Shown here piece after piece: positions 1 through 11,179 of a stretch of DNA of 64,000 nt. The stretch's first letter is position 1. Every line of letters begins with the position of its first letter. The stretch is from Neoechinorhynchus agilis. Lineage: Eukaryota > Acanthocephala. Made by a program: the position numbers and the translations under genes. The notes beneath the pieces are model-generated. The model saw only the letters and a list, made by a program, of their open reading frames with translations, did not search any database and was not told the origin of the DNA. The stretch spans positions 12,524,001 through 12,588,000 of the forward strand of contig CM121342.1 of the NCBI GenBank assembly GCA_051530055.1. The letters are read 5' to 3'.

Positions 1-449
1 CGAGAAACTAAACGTCGAGCAATGTAGAATATTCGCAGTAGATGTTAGTGCTCTATTTACCAATGCCCCACAATCTAAAACGATTGAATTATGGACCGAA
101 TCACGAATCCTTGAGATAGTCACATTGCACATTTGGTGCGGCCCAACGTTTGCGCGTGAAATAGATGAATTAAACGCCGTGCGATATAGAATGTCTGTAG
201 TTGATGTTAATGCTCTCTTCATCAATGCCCCAAAGTCTAAAACGATTGAATTATCGGCCGAATCCTAAATCATTGCAACGGCCACATTGCACATTAGGTA
301 CGGCCCAACGTTTACGGTTCAAATCGAGAAACTAAACGTCGAGCAATGTAGAATGTTCGCAGTAGATGTTAGTGCTCTCTTAACCAATGCCCCACAGTCT
401 AAAACGATTGAATTATGGGCCGAATCACCAATCATTGCCCCGATTTAAC
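1..449 (+). repeat. 162-bp coding-type tandem repeat, copy cluster A
   Basis: Nearly three units of a 162-bp repeat are present; the same anchor (AGAAACTAAACGTCGAGCAA) recurs at 3 and 327, exactly two periods apart, with a diverged unit between. The period equals 54 codons. The frame starting at base 2 stays open to about 447 except for one stop near 268, and reads units like EKLNVEQCRMFAVDVSALFTN followed by KTIELW/SAES and ATLHI..GPTF. This looks like a decayed tandem-domain gene or gene-derived satellite. The family is not recognised. The left end is cut by the window edge. Confidence 0.75.
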
Positions 450-866
450 GGTTCACGAGTATGACCTCATTTGAATTCGAAATTACGTTCTTCGATCAAA
501 CAGATGAGTTAGCGGTGGGCTCGCCATTGACTCCGAAATTCGCCGGCGTCTACATGCTTGAGTGAGAGACGACTTTCTTGAAACTTCACAGCGATGTCAC
601 TACCTGTTTGCGGTGCATTGATGGTTTGGATTTTCATAGCTCTGAAAAGTAAGTTCTAACCATACGTTTTAGGTTTAGTCAACGTATTCATTTGACAGAT
701 TGATAGACCACGGGAAGTCATATTGTGAGTTTTAGGGCGCGTACCACAACTCTGTGCATAAGTTGTGCTTAATTCACCCGTGGAAAGTTTGCATTTACCT
801 TTGACGTTGAGAAAAACTGCAATATAAAACGCATAAGCGAGTTTAGTAAGAGCTTAAAAAGTAACC

Positions 867-2312
867 GTGGAGATGTTATCTGTTTCACAACTTCTCTTTA
901 TTCTCGAATTCTTAAATCAGTCGAATAGGAAACCGGTTGACAAATGTGAAATAATATACAATACAGCCGATATAATTATGATAAATTGTGATTTTAGTAG
1001 TTCGAAATCCGGTAATGTACTTCCAAACTTAACTGATGCAATTCATGGAGTCGACGAAGCTCACGTCTATGTACTATTCTTATCTGGAGTTTCAATTGAC
1101 GACATTCCAATAAACTTAAAACGCGTATTTCCTAATTTAACCTACTTATTCGTAAAACATTACAATGCTATTCCATTCTACCAATCAATCGATTTTATTA
1201 GCAACGTGAAAGCAGTGTACGTTACTCAGATGGACATTCCGAACATCAGTCTGCATCACGAATGTCTAACGAAGGAACTCCATCTGACGGAAAGCAATAT
1301 CATCCATCTCGACAACAAATTGGGAACGATGCTGCCTCAATTAGAAATACTCGATCTTAGAAGAAACCATTTGAGTGCTTTGGATGAACTTGTTGACTTT
1401 TGCAAACTAAGAGAACTTTACCTCGACCAAAACCTGATTGAAATATTACGGTTCTCATCAAGAAGTTGCTTTGAGAGTTTAGAGATACTTTCTGCTTTAG
1501 GCAATCACATTTTCGCAGTGAATATTGAACAAGGGCTTAAATTAGGTAATTTAAAAGAAATTCACATTTCTTTGCTATCTAGGATTGATCATGGAATGCA
1601 AGTTTTGCAGAAGATATCAAGCATGGAAACAATAACTATTGAAAATTCAGTTGACCACAGATATGATGCATCCAAGTTGAATGATACTCTTAACAATCTA
1701 CAAACCTTAAAATTTGTTGATGGACATTTGAAAGCGTTCCCTCGAGGAGGTCAACTTACTAATAATACTATTAGGATCATGTCACTGGCCAGTAATTCGA
1801 TCGTAAAAATAGTGCAATCAGATTTCTCACACTGGCGAGGATTGCAATCCCTGGATCTTGCAAATAACCAACTCAAATCCATTCCGGATGATGCCTTTAT
1901 ATTCTTAGAAAATCTTAACGTTCTTAATCTTACGGGAAACAAATTGTCCGTCGATATTGTACTTCCACCACTTAGGAAACTTTATTCAAGCTTTCTCATC
2001 TCTTTGGACAAAACCTCCTTTGTGTGGATCGATACCAAAATCAAGGAAAATCTTGCCCTTTTAAATTCCACGCGTTCACGAGCTCAAATGTCTCATGAAG
2101 GAATTGTTAATTCTCTTCTTGATCATTTTTCAACCTTCTTCATTCCCTCTATCAATTATCCGTACGAATGGAAGGGAAAAAGGATAGTGGAGAAGCGTCA
2201 AAAAGAGGAATTTCCGAGCGGAGTTTCACCGAGAAAGGAGCTGAAAAATGCTGTAGCCTTAAATAGCAATTTCACGATGTCAAAACTTTTTCATTTCGGC
2301 ATTGGAAGATGA
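867..2312 (+). CDS. Leucine-rich-repeat protein
   Basis: A 481-codon open frame encodes a leucine-rich-repeat protein of unknown partner. Clear LRR cores are seen at about residues 158-190 (LEILDLRRNHL, LRELYLDQNLI) and 325-360 (LQSLDLANNQL, LNVLNLTGNKL), with more degenerate repeats between; the C-terminal 100 residues are basic and lack repeats. The first 16 residues (MEMLSVSQLLFILEFL) could be a weak signal peptide. However, bases 880-931 also look like a polypyrimidine tract ending in CAG, so the true N-terminus may come from an upstream exon. A candidate at 594-648 encodes a hydrophobic MSLPVCGALMVWIFIALK followed by a GTAAGT donor, but its phase does not join cleanly. Secreted or membrane LRR proteins of this type usually act in recognition or adhesion; function here is not inferred further. 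Confidence 0.7.
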   Translation: MEMLSVSQLLFILEFLNQSNRKPVDKCEIIYNTADIIMINCDFSSSKSGNVLPNLTDAIHGVDEAHVYVLFLSGVSIDDIPINLKRVFPNLTYLFVKHYNAIPFYQSIDFISNVKAVYVTQMDIPNISLHHECLTKELHLTESNIIHLDNKLGTMLPQLEILDLRRNHLSALDELVDFCKLRELYLDQNLIEILRFSSRSCFESLEILSALGNHIFAVNIEQGLKLGNLKEIHISLLSRIDHGMQVLQKISSMETITIENSVDHRYDASKLNDTLNNLQTLKFVDGHLKAFPRGGQLTNNTIRIMSLASNSIVKIVQSDFSHWRGLQSLDLANNQLKSIPDDAFIFLENLNVLNLTGNKLSVDIVLPPLRKLYSSFLISLDKTSFVWIDTKIKENLALLNSTRSRAQMSHEGIVNSLLDHFSTFFIPSINYPYEWKGKRIVEKRQKEEFPSGVSPRKELKNAVALNSNFTMSKLFHFGIGR

Positions 2313-3420
2313 TAAATTGATTTAAATTTCAATTTTAGAAAGGAATAAACTATTAACAAATATCGTGAAGGTTTAGCAGCATTTCAGATTATTTATCCCT
2401 CAAACTAACTCACTTTGTAATGATCAAAAGAACTGGATCACTTGACAAGATTGCATAGAGCACCAGTATCGCATAGATAAAGGCTTCCACAATCAACGGA
2501 ACAAAATTCTTCGCCATAAAAGGTGACACAAAAAGACCTAAGCATTCGAATTTAAGAGCTAGAAGATATCAAATGCTATTGAGGATATTTTTCACAGCCT
2601 AATATATGTAGGGTAGGAAAAATAGGCAGGATGTAAATAATAATTTCCGAATAAATTCTTTACATCTTTTAAAATTCAATTAAAATATCCAAGAAATGCC
2701 CTTATTCAGCGCTTCAGCAAGCGGACCATGCAAGATACACTTACTCAAACGAAATGGCTGCGAGCCAGAATGGAAATACGAAATGGTTTTTCGGACATAG
2801 GCCCACAGACCAACTTTGGCGAAACAAAATCTCAAAGATCGTTAAGAGAAGCCGTCTGTCAATAAAATGTCAATTCGACTTCCGACCCTCCATGACAATG
2901 GGGAACATAATTTTGCCGGAAATACCATGAAATAGAGAAAAGGCTGTTGTCTACAAAGTTTCTTGTAGCCATTGAAACAGCAGTTACACTCGCCAAACAA
3001 GCTGAAATCCTAAGATGAGATTTGACGAACATAAGCGCTCCGATACGCGTCGATTGTCGCGCTGAACGAGGTAAAAACGGATCACGTTATAGATTATGGT
3101 TAATATATGATTTGAGCGAGTTAGACTGTCTTAATTGATTAACGGAAAAGGATTTGAACGACCAAGGAAGTTAAAAACGTTCCCTTAAAATCTACATGAT
3201 CATAGTGACCAAACGAAGTTCAAAACGAACGGTTACTATAAAAAAATGCCATCCACATGAATTTCGTTACAATCAACATCGCTTTATTATCCTTTTCCAA
3301 TGTATTATTTTTTGGTTGTGAATAATATGATCGATTTTATAAATACAAAAAGGAAAAAAGCACGGGTTAGACCCGAATTTAAATTCTCTAAATAAATTAC
3401 TATTCGTACATTCATTTACA
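2313..3420. other. Intergenic, no gene seen
   Basis: AT-rich DNA of mixed composition between the LRR gene and the retroelement cluster. No long open frame, tandem repeat or recognisable element end was found. Confidence 0.5.
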
Positions 3421-3485
3421 ATTTACTCGACTTGAAAGACTTGTTTTTAGACTGGGATTCTCGCTTTGTTTTCGTAAAATAATTT

Positions 3486-4527
3486 CTAAGCCTCTGCCTT
3501 TCTTGGTCCGTCTCGTCGGACTTCTTCAGGTTGCTTGTAAGTTTTTAGCACAGATTCATCCTCGGTTTCTTCACACGAGAGCCGCGAGAGTACATCCGCC
3601 ATGTTATTCTCCTGTCCTTTTATATGTTCCAAGACGTATTTGTACTGTGAAAGTATCAATCTCCAACGCACTAATCGGTGGTTTACTACTTTTCGCAAAT
3701 CTCTCTTATCGCCGAATACCTAATTCAGTTGCTTATTGTCAGTTTTCAGCACAAATTCACGGCCGGCCAGAAACATGTTGAATTGGGTGACTCCGGGCAC
3801 CAGAGCGAGTGCTTCTCTATCGATTTAGCATATTTTTGCTCCGCGGCTTTCAATGTTTTGGACGCATACGCTACTGGTCGATACATTTCTTTGTGTGCTT
3901 CTTGTAGTAGAACAGCGCCGACTCCTCGCTCACATGCATCACAAATAACCTGCAATTTACTCTGGCGTCAGCCAAAGCATCCTTGATCTTTTTGATTTGG
4001 TTTGTCATCTCATCTAACCATGCCCATACACATTTCGAACTGGTCAGTTTATACAAACCTGCACACTTGGCTTGTATATTTGGTAGGAACTTCTGCAAAA
4101 AGTTTACCGATCCAAGAAATGCTCGGAGTTCTCTTGCATTCGTTGGTGTTTTCATGTTTTGAATCGCTTTGATCCTCTCGTTACTTGGTCGAATTGAATT
4201 GTTATCCAAAATATGGTCCAAAAACGACACTTGTTGAAGAAAAATGCATTTATTTCCTCTTATTCGCATTCCAGCTTTCTGCAGCCCTTTTAACACTTCT
4301 TTCAATCTGTTTAAATGACTATCAATATCTGCAATCAACTGTTCCATATAGCGCTGGAACATTAACGGCGCTGCTGAAACCCCGAATGGAAGCTGACAAT
4401 ATCGAAAATATCCGATGGGTGTGGCGATTGTCAACATAAAACGTGAATTCGGTTCCACCGTCATCTTTAAGTATGCCTCTTTTAAATCTAGTACTGAATA
4501 TTTCTTTCCATTAGCAGCCAGCAACAT
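3486..4527 (-). mobile_element. Ty3/gypsy fossil fragment, lineage A (RT-RNase H)
   Basis: Minus-strand fragment of a Ty3/gypsy-type LTR retrotransposon pol gene. Reverse transcriptase motifs (YSVLDLKEAY, LPFGVSAAP) are followed by the connection region (RAFLGSVNFLQKF) and RNase H-type text (VICDACERGVGAVL, HSLW, ending HIKGQENNMADVLSRL). Only these parts remain; protease, integrase and LTRs are not seen. It is broken in several places and looks old. Its RT differs clearly from the neighbouring copy at 5.9-8.2 kb, so the two belong to different lineages. Confidence 0.9.
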
Positions 4528-5745
4528 AAAATTCGCTGCTGTTAAACTGGGAGAGCAGCATCCGTCTCAGAGGGTAGCAAAAGGCTAAAGAAAGAAATTA
4601 TTTCGTTCCCTTTGGTCGTCGAGACACTGGGATCGTTTGGTACCGCGGAGCAGCACCTGGCCCAGGAATTGTCGAAGAGTGAGATGAATTACTGACGATG
4701 CGAAAGTCGGAGCATTTCTCCTGCAAAACTTAAGCCTGGCTGTGTAACGGGGAAGGACGCTGCATCCGCCCTTTCGACCACTACACCAGGACAGTAGTTG
4801 AGTAATCTAAAGCATGGGCGTGAATGTTTATAAACTCTTTTTGATTAAAAAAATATCAGATAATTTTCGCAATTGTAGCATCTACGCCATAGAACTTAAA
4901 TAGATCATTGTTGCATATAAGGAGCTTGAGAGATTTGATTAAAATTGCTAGAATTCCCCGTTTACTCGGATGATAAGTGTTCAGCCTTCACGAGGGAGCC
5001 TTGCTTCATTAGCAATCTAAAACGATTTTAGTTGTTTTGTATTTAATTGCTCGAGTACGTTGAATCGCTATTCCCGAGGTTCGCAGAACGAATGCTCGCT
5101 CCTTGCGTTGTGTGGCGTTTTTAATTGTTGTTTTATTTATGTCCGTTGTCCTACAAAATGAGTCCCATCTTGCTTCGTCGATCCATGGAATGAAAAACTA
5201 GCAATAAAACAACAAAAGCTTCCATAACAAATGATTAGTTAACGAACCAACCGGCACGTTTTTTAGGATCATTAAGGGTATCCATTCCCATACAATCACC
5301 CCTTACCAACAATTTTGGTGGCCAAATAACAAAAATTAGGGAACACGCACACCGTAACGCGGCGGAGACAAAAAAATTAAATAACGAAGTTCAAGCTTGC
5401 TAGCTTCCCAATGCACGACATATTATGGCTTGGTCTGCTCGCTGCATTTCCTTCAATATTTCGCAAATCCGCTCTGCTGACTGTCATGATTGCGCACACA
5501 CGATGTCTATATTCTAACTCGACAATCACACCTCGCATGTACACTCATATAAATATAACTCAAACGTTCTTCGTCGATCAATAACGTAATACAACTGTAC
5601 ATCACTGCGCACATCACTGCATCCTCTCCCTCGCCGACTTCACATATTCGTCGTAAGGAAGTACCGGTTAACCTCGAACTCTGCTTCTTCTAGGCATCAT
5701 CTCATCCTGATCTGTCTCTACCATTGGAATCCTTCCGTTGTTGAC
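4528..5745. other. Spacer between gypsy fossils with a Penelope-like end remnant
   Basis: No gene is seen. On the minus strand about 4960-5110 resembles the 3' region of the Penelope-like fragment at 34.69-34.78 kb: shared text includes ACAAAACAACTAAAATC followed by a CTAATGA motif. It is probably a short decayed Penelope-like tail. The remainder shows no recognisable feature. Confidence 0.4.
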
Positions 5746-8220
5746 TTGGTAGTTCGCTGTAGTTCCCTCTTCCATTCCTCTTTCTTGTCATCGATTTGTG
5801 TTCATCTTCTCCTCGTTCTTCCTTGCACTATATTTAATTTCGCGACTCCTCTGGATGACCCTCCGCTACTTCACTATCGCAACGGGCTCCCGCTCCTTAT
5901 CTTGTGCGCTCAGAGCATAATATGCTGGCCCTGACGCTTCCTTGATCACTCTCTTGGTCCATACTTGATCTCTCGGGGAACGGTAAAATACCTTATCTCC
6001 CTTTTGAAATAAACGTGATTGAGACCTTTTATCGTGCCATTTTTTCTGCTTACGCATATTCTCATTCATCGTTGGTTCCAAAGACGGCCTCATTCATAGT
6101 CGTTTGTGGTGAGTTTCTATAGCTCAGCAAAAATCGATGGACTACCAATGACCTATCGTTGCTCTTAACGAATAAAGCGCTCGTTTTTAACGTTTTGATG
6201 AATCTTTCCACTAGTCCATTGGTTTTTGGATGATAGGGAGAACCTGTCACGCGCTTGATCCCATTCGCCCTGCAAAAATCTTTGAAATTCGTGGAAACGA
6301 ATTGCGGACCATTGTCGCTGACAATTGTCTCAGGAACTCCCCATCTCGCATACGCTTGTCTCAAACTGACTATCGTTGCCTGAGATGTAAATCCCGTACC
6401 GGATGTCCACATCTCCGGATATTTTGAGTATGCGTCAATCGCTACTAGATACATTTTGTTTTCCACCGGGCCGGCCAAATCAACGTGAACTCGCTTCCAC
6501 GGGCCCGGTGGAATGTCCCAATTTAGAAGCCGGATTTCGGGTACATTCAGCCTTAGCCTTTGGCATTCAGCACATGTACTCACTCTGCGTTTTATATCGT
6601 TGTCCATCGAAGGCCACCAGCAGTAGTAACGAGCCACGGCTTTAGTCGCTGCTTCGCCCGCGTGTCCATGCATCATGTCCAAAAATTGTTTTCGAAGATT
6701 CTTTGGCACTATCACCCCTTTGAAGCCACATCGCAATCCCATTTTCCAATGATGACTCATCTTTTCTTTGAAAGTATGATTTATATTCCTAATCGACTTT
6801 TACCGGCCATCCTGATCGAATGAACTGTTTGATTTTAGTGAGCTCCATGTCTTTCTTCGACTCACTCGTTAAACTTTGCACCGAGATTCTGAAACGATCC
6901 ATCTTCTCTTCTTGAATAATGTTTATAGTATCGTCCGTTTGACCCACATCCCCCATCTTCACATCGAACATCCTTGACAGAGTATCTGCTATCTGATTGT
7001 TCTTGCCTTTTATATGTTGTTGTGGTAGCTGGCATCAGTAGATCGAAAAATCTACTGTCGCCGCACAAGAATGGGTTTTTTATTCAACATAGCACGGGAA
7101 ACGTTAACATGAACCTTATGGCGTCGTTAATGGTCACTACAATGTTCGATTTTATAATTGTATTGTTGTAACTTGAGTAACCATCGCACCAACTGACTAT
7201 TCGTCATCTTTGGTAAGTCTCGTCTTTCGCCAAAGATAAATTTCCGTGGCTTATGATCCGGATGAAATTTTTCTATTCCGAAAACAATCGATAAAGCCTC
7301 CCTCTCAATAGGGACATAATGCTTTACCGCTTCGTTTAGTAATCTCGATGCATATCCAATCGGTTCTACTTTATCCGCACCCATATCGTGAAAAAATGCC
7401 GCGCTTAGTCCCCGTTCGCTGGCGCCGCACATCAACAACAATGATAGTTTGTTCGAGTATGTCACCAATCGTTCTGGTCGCTTCAATGCTTCCTTCACGC
7501 ACAGAAACGCGTGCTTGTGTTCCGAATTCCATATCCATTTCGACTTGGGCACATTAACGAGTTCGTACAGTGGCGCACACCGAGATTGAAAATTCGCAAC
7601 GAATTTGGCGCGGAAATTGGCTAACCCGAGGAAAGAACGAAGCTCCGCTGCGTTCCTGCGTTCCGCTGCATTAACTAAAGCAATCGTCTTCGATTCGGTG
7701 GGCATTATACCTTCCTATCAGATGCGGCATCCTAAATACTGTACTTCTTTCCTCATTATTTTGCATTCGATGCTACCAGTCGCCTGAACACTTCCTCCAA
7801 TTTATTCTGGTGCTCTGCTGGGTTCGTTCCTCCAACAATAATATCGTACATATAAGCGCCGACCCCTGAAATGTCATCCAATAGTTTGTCGATCATCTTC
7901 TGAAAGATCGTTGGCGCTGCGCTTATCCCAAACGGCATCCGCAAGTATCGATAGTAACCCTAGGGAATGGTAATCGTCAGCGACCGACTAATTTCCTCAC
8001 TCATCTTTAGTTGGAAATATGCCTCTCTTAAATAGATCGTGGTAAAAATCGAACATTCAGCTGCATTCTGCACCAGATCCTCGAAAGTCGGCATTTGATA
8101 TTCGTCGTAGTCCAGGAAATTATTAAGCGTAACTCGAAAATCCCCACACAATCTTAAATTTAAATTACTCTTGCAGACTACTACTAGCGGGGTCGCCCAC
8201 TCTATATGCTCGTTTGCACC
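5746..8220 (-). mobile_element. Ty3/gypsy fossil, lineage B (RT-RNase H-integrase)
   Basis: Minus-strand Ty3/gypsy-type LTR retrotransposon remnant with parts in the normal pol order. Reverse transcriptase lies at about 8220-7760 (EWATPLVVV, LCGDFRVTLN, MPFGISAAPTIFQ), connection and RNase H at about 7705-7127 (RSFLGLANFRAKF, HYVPIEREALSIVFG), and integrase at about 6760-5866 (zinc-finger H..H..C..C with CAECQR, core VDAYSKYPEM, DNGPQFVS, GLVERFIKTLK). A chromodomain and LTRs are not evident. It is broken in several places and its upstream end is lost against a LINE fragment. Old, inactive fossil. Confidence 0.93.
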
Positions 8221-8224
8221 TATC

Positions 8225-9010
8225 TCCCTCAGGACTCACAGGACTGTTTTTCTTCGATAACAATTTTTTAATTACGCAATCTACTACGCCTATAAAAGGG
8301 TCTCTCATCTTGAGGTGCAAGAAAATGAAAACATCATCCGCGTAACTCAAAAACGGGCATTTGAAACTTTTTTGAAATGCTTCATAATACCGATCATCCC
8401 GACAACAAACATAGTGCGTGCTAACGGAGACCCTTGTGGAACCCCGTACATTGAGAAAAATTGATTTTTGTCAGGATCTAGTACCAGAATATAGGATTTA
8501 GATTCCATAAGGAACTGAATCCGTTTCAATAATTTATCAGGGAGTTTCAGCTCTTTATAAACATCATAAAATAGTTCCAACTTATCGCGTCAAACGCTTT
8601 ATTGATTTTCGACCTGCAATAAGGTTTTATTAACACCCCCATATTTTTTGTTTAAGTTTGTTAGGTCCATAAACAGAGAATCCACCCCGTATCCTGGGAC
8701 AAACCCATGAAAGCTTTGTGGGATTAAGCGTCTCTTTATTATTACCTCCAGTAATTCAGAATTCGTCACCTTCTCCAATAAGGACACAATGGGGTTTTGA
8801 ATGGAAATGAAATGCACATCTCCCGGGGATTGAATTTTCCCCTTCGTTTTTGGGGTGATTGTTTTCCGAACAACATTGATTATCTGAAAACAACGAAACT
8901 ACCAACCAACAAACGCCAAAAAGGTGCTGCCCTAAAATGCATTCCACCACCTCGGATATGAAATGCTCCCAATCCAGTTCGTTGCTTTCAACTTCCAGTC
9001 CACCCATTTT
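8225..9010 (-). mobile_element. Non-LTR (LINE) reverse transcriptase fragment
   Basis: Minus-strand pieces of a LINE reverse transcriptase lie in order in more than one frame: PIVSLLEKVTNSELLEVIIKR, IPQSFHGFVPGYGVDSLFMD, then MYGVPQGSPLA (RT motif B region) and MSYADDVFIFL (the catalytic YADD motif, about 8350). The YGVPQGSPLA/YADD signature places it among APE-type LINEs (jockey/CR1-like superfamilies); the clade cannot be fixed by eye. It adjoins the gypsy fossil at about 8220, so one element has inserted into or been truncated against the other. Frames change several times; inactive. Confidence 0.75.
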
Positions 9011-9304
9011 TTAAAATTTACGTTCCAAAAAGCTTTGGATCATTTGCCGGTTCTATCTAATGCATCTCTGTCCCTAATCTCTGTCCAAAATCATTGCCGC
9101 TAGCCTCCGCTATTCTAGAAAAAAACGAAACTTTCGGTTAGCTAGTTTAGAAAGGCGGAAACGGCGTGTGTGGGCAAAAGTCACCAAGTGGCGGTGCGCT
9201 GCTTCGGAAACAGCATCATTTAGTGAACAAAAATCCAAGGTGTGTTTGTGTTTTGTTTGAAGGTTTACGAATAAAGGTTACTCATGTCAATCACCTCCCC
9301 CCTT

Positions 9305-9570
9305 CTACACTGAAATCCGGTATGGCTCCATTCGCAACACTTTGAGCATTGTCTTAGCACAAAATTCTGAATAGATTCTCATCCAGTATGCCATAAATCC
9401 AAACTCCCTGCCTCGAACTGTATCAAGCCGATCTTGGGTTCCTGTAACCAGTAAAACATAAGTCTCATGTCCCTGATTTTTGCGTAAATATTTAATAGGA
9501 ATGAGGCCAAACACCTTTTCAAAGTTCTTAAAGTCTTCCTCCGACATAATAGGGGTGGATTAAACACCAT
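9305..9570 (-). other. Short open frame, possible LINE ORF1 remnant
   Basis: Two overlapping minus-strand frames share a stretch reading NFEKVFGLIPIKYLRKNQGHETYVLLVTG. The position upstream of the RT fragment would suit a LINE ORF1 (RNA-binding) piece, but no diagnostic motif is visible. Could also be chance. Confidence 0.25.
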
Positions 9571-9913
9571 CGCTGTAACTCTTCTTGAAATATCCGTATA
9601 TTTTATATTTTGATTTTAGCAGTTACTAAAACAGGTTTTTACCTTCTACTTCCATGAAGATTAGCAGGGCGGACCACTTAGCCAGAAAGGCTCTTTTAAT
9701 TAGATATTTTCTACCCCCTCCAATTTCTTAACAGCTAGATCATCCCTATAATAGATAATAGTAAGATCATCAAGGGAAAACTCCGCCATATCCTCCATCC
9801 TCACCCTAATCCCAAAATCATCCTCTTTCCTGGGTAAACGAGATATGCCTATTATCTATCCTTTGCGAATGCCCGGACCCGCCTCATCCATAACTTTGCC
9901 ATAAAAGCGACCC

Positions 9914-10372
9914 TTAAAACCGGGATATAAGAGCCTGAAAATACTGACATGTTTCGGCTTGTGCCTGATCCACATCTATAGCTTCAACTCCTCCACGGTC
10001 ATCAGGAGGATCTGGAGGTCTCGGATACTCGAAACTATCGTTTTCCGTTCGGACGCAATTTTCGTTATTACAAAAACCACGTATCTTCCAACTGTTGTTA
10101 AACATGTCGCTGATCGGTAGTTTTAAACTAAAGTTTTGGTACCTTTCATGGTGTTGGGCGCGCGGAGATATAGTTAAGGTCTCAAGTGTAAAACGTCTTT
10201 TGAGGTTTTGCTCTCTCGCCACAAAATACGTGCAATTAAAATCTGCACGATGTTGTAGAGTATCTTGTCGATTATCTTTTGCGGCGGAGATTCTCTTCTT
10301 GATGCCCCGCAGGTTCAATGTTTATCTTTTTCTTGAGAGTGTTTTCGATTGTGATTAATTTATTGTGGTACA
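9914..10372 (-). mobile_element. Penelope-like element, 3' (endonuclease) fragment
   Basis: The minus strand encodes LRGIKKRIS..., then LQHRADFNCTYFVAREQNLKRRFTLETLTISPR in pieces matching the copy at 34.4 kb. That copy and the one at 17.3 kb show this is the C-terminal half of a GIY-YIG endonuclease domain of a Penelope-like retroelement. Homology with the 34.4-kb copy begins at the same point (about 10370), as expected for 5' truncation or a shared deletion edge. An internal stretch of about 18 codons is missing relative to that copy. Downstream the frame continues with an acidic, proline-rich tail (RPPDPPDDRGG) that the other copies do not show. Confidence 0.75.
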
Positions 10373-10579
10373 ACAGAACTCCAGTCTTCGTCTTCAATAG
10401 CGAGTGGATCGACCAATAAGTTTTATCTTTGATCAAGTTCTATCTTTCGAAGGTAACAGAATCTAAAGGCTAATTTGTGTTGCGTGGCCGGTAATCACAT
10501 CTTTGGATTGCACAGTCTATTATCAAGCGAGGATATCCCTTTCAATTCTTCGGCGATCCTTTCCGTTTCTTTATGCAGA

Positions 10580-11000
10580 ACTGCACATTAAGGACGGCCC
10601 AACGGTTGTTATTGAGATCTAGAAACTAAACGTCGAGCAATATAGAATGTTCGCAGAAGATATGAATGCTCTCTTCACCAATGCCCCACATTTTAAAACG
10701 ATTGAATTATCGGCTGACTCATCAATCATTGCAACGGCCACAGTCCACATCAAGGACGACCAAACATTTGAGGTTGAGATCAAGAAACTAAAGGTCGATT
10801 AATATAGAATGTTAACAGTAAATGTGAATGCTCTCTTAATCAATGCCGCACATTCTAAAACGATTGAATTATCGGCTGACTCACGAATCATTGCAACAGC
10901 CACAGTGCACATTAAAGGCGGGCCAACGTTTTTTGGTTGAGATCTAGAAACTAAACGTCGAGCAATATAGAACGCTTGCGATCGATGTGAATGCCCAACT
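10580..11000 (+). repeat. 162-bp coding-type tandem repeat, copy cluster B
   Basis: Two to three units of the same repeat as at 1-449. The anchor AGAAACTAAA occurs at 10621, 10783 and 10946, spacings of 162 and 163 bp. The frame reads LSADSSIIATATVHIKD, TFEVEIKKLKV and YRMLTVNVNALLINAAHS with a few stops. Units here differ from cluster A by scattered substitutions, so both clusters appear to be independent relics of one tandem array. Confidence 0.75.
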
Positions 11001-11179
11001 TTAGCAGTTTTCAGGCATGAGGGGGAGATGCCATATTAAAAGCTGAGGTTTATGATGTGGGTAAGAGATTCGAGAAGTTCGGGGATGATGCAGCGAAGAG
11101 CCCAGTTTGGGATTGCTAGACAAGAAATGATACGAAAAATCTCCAACTTATCAGCGAGAAACATCCTTGACCCACTGGT

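Noticed and set aside
3486-8220. Paired LTRs for the gypsy fossils
   Set aside because: No matching direct repeats were seen flanking either fragment.
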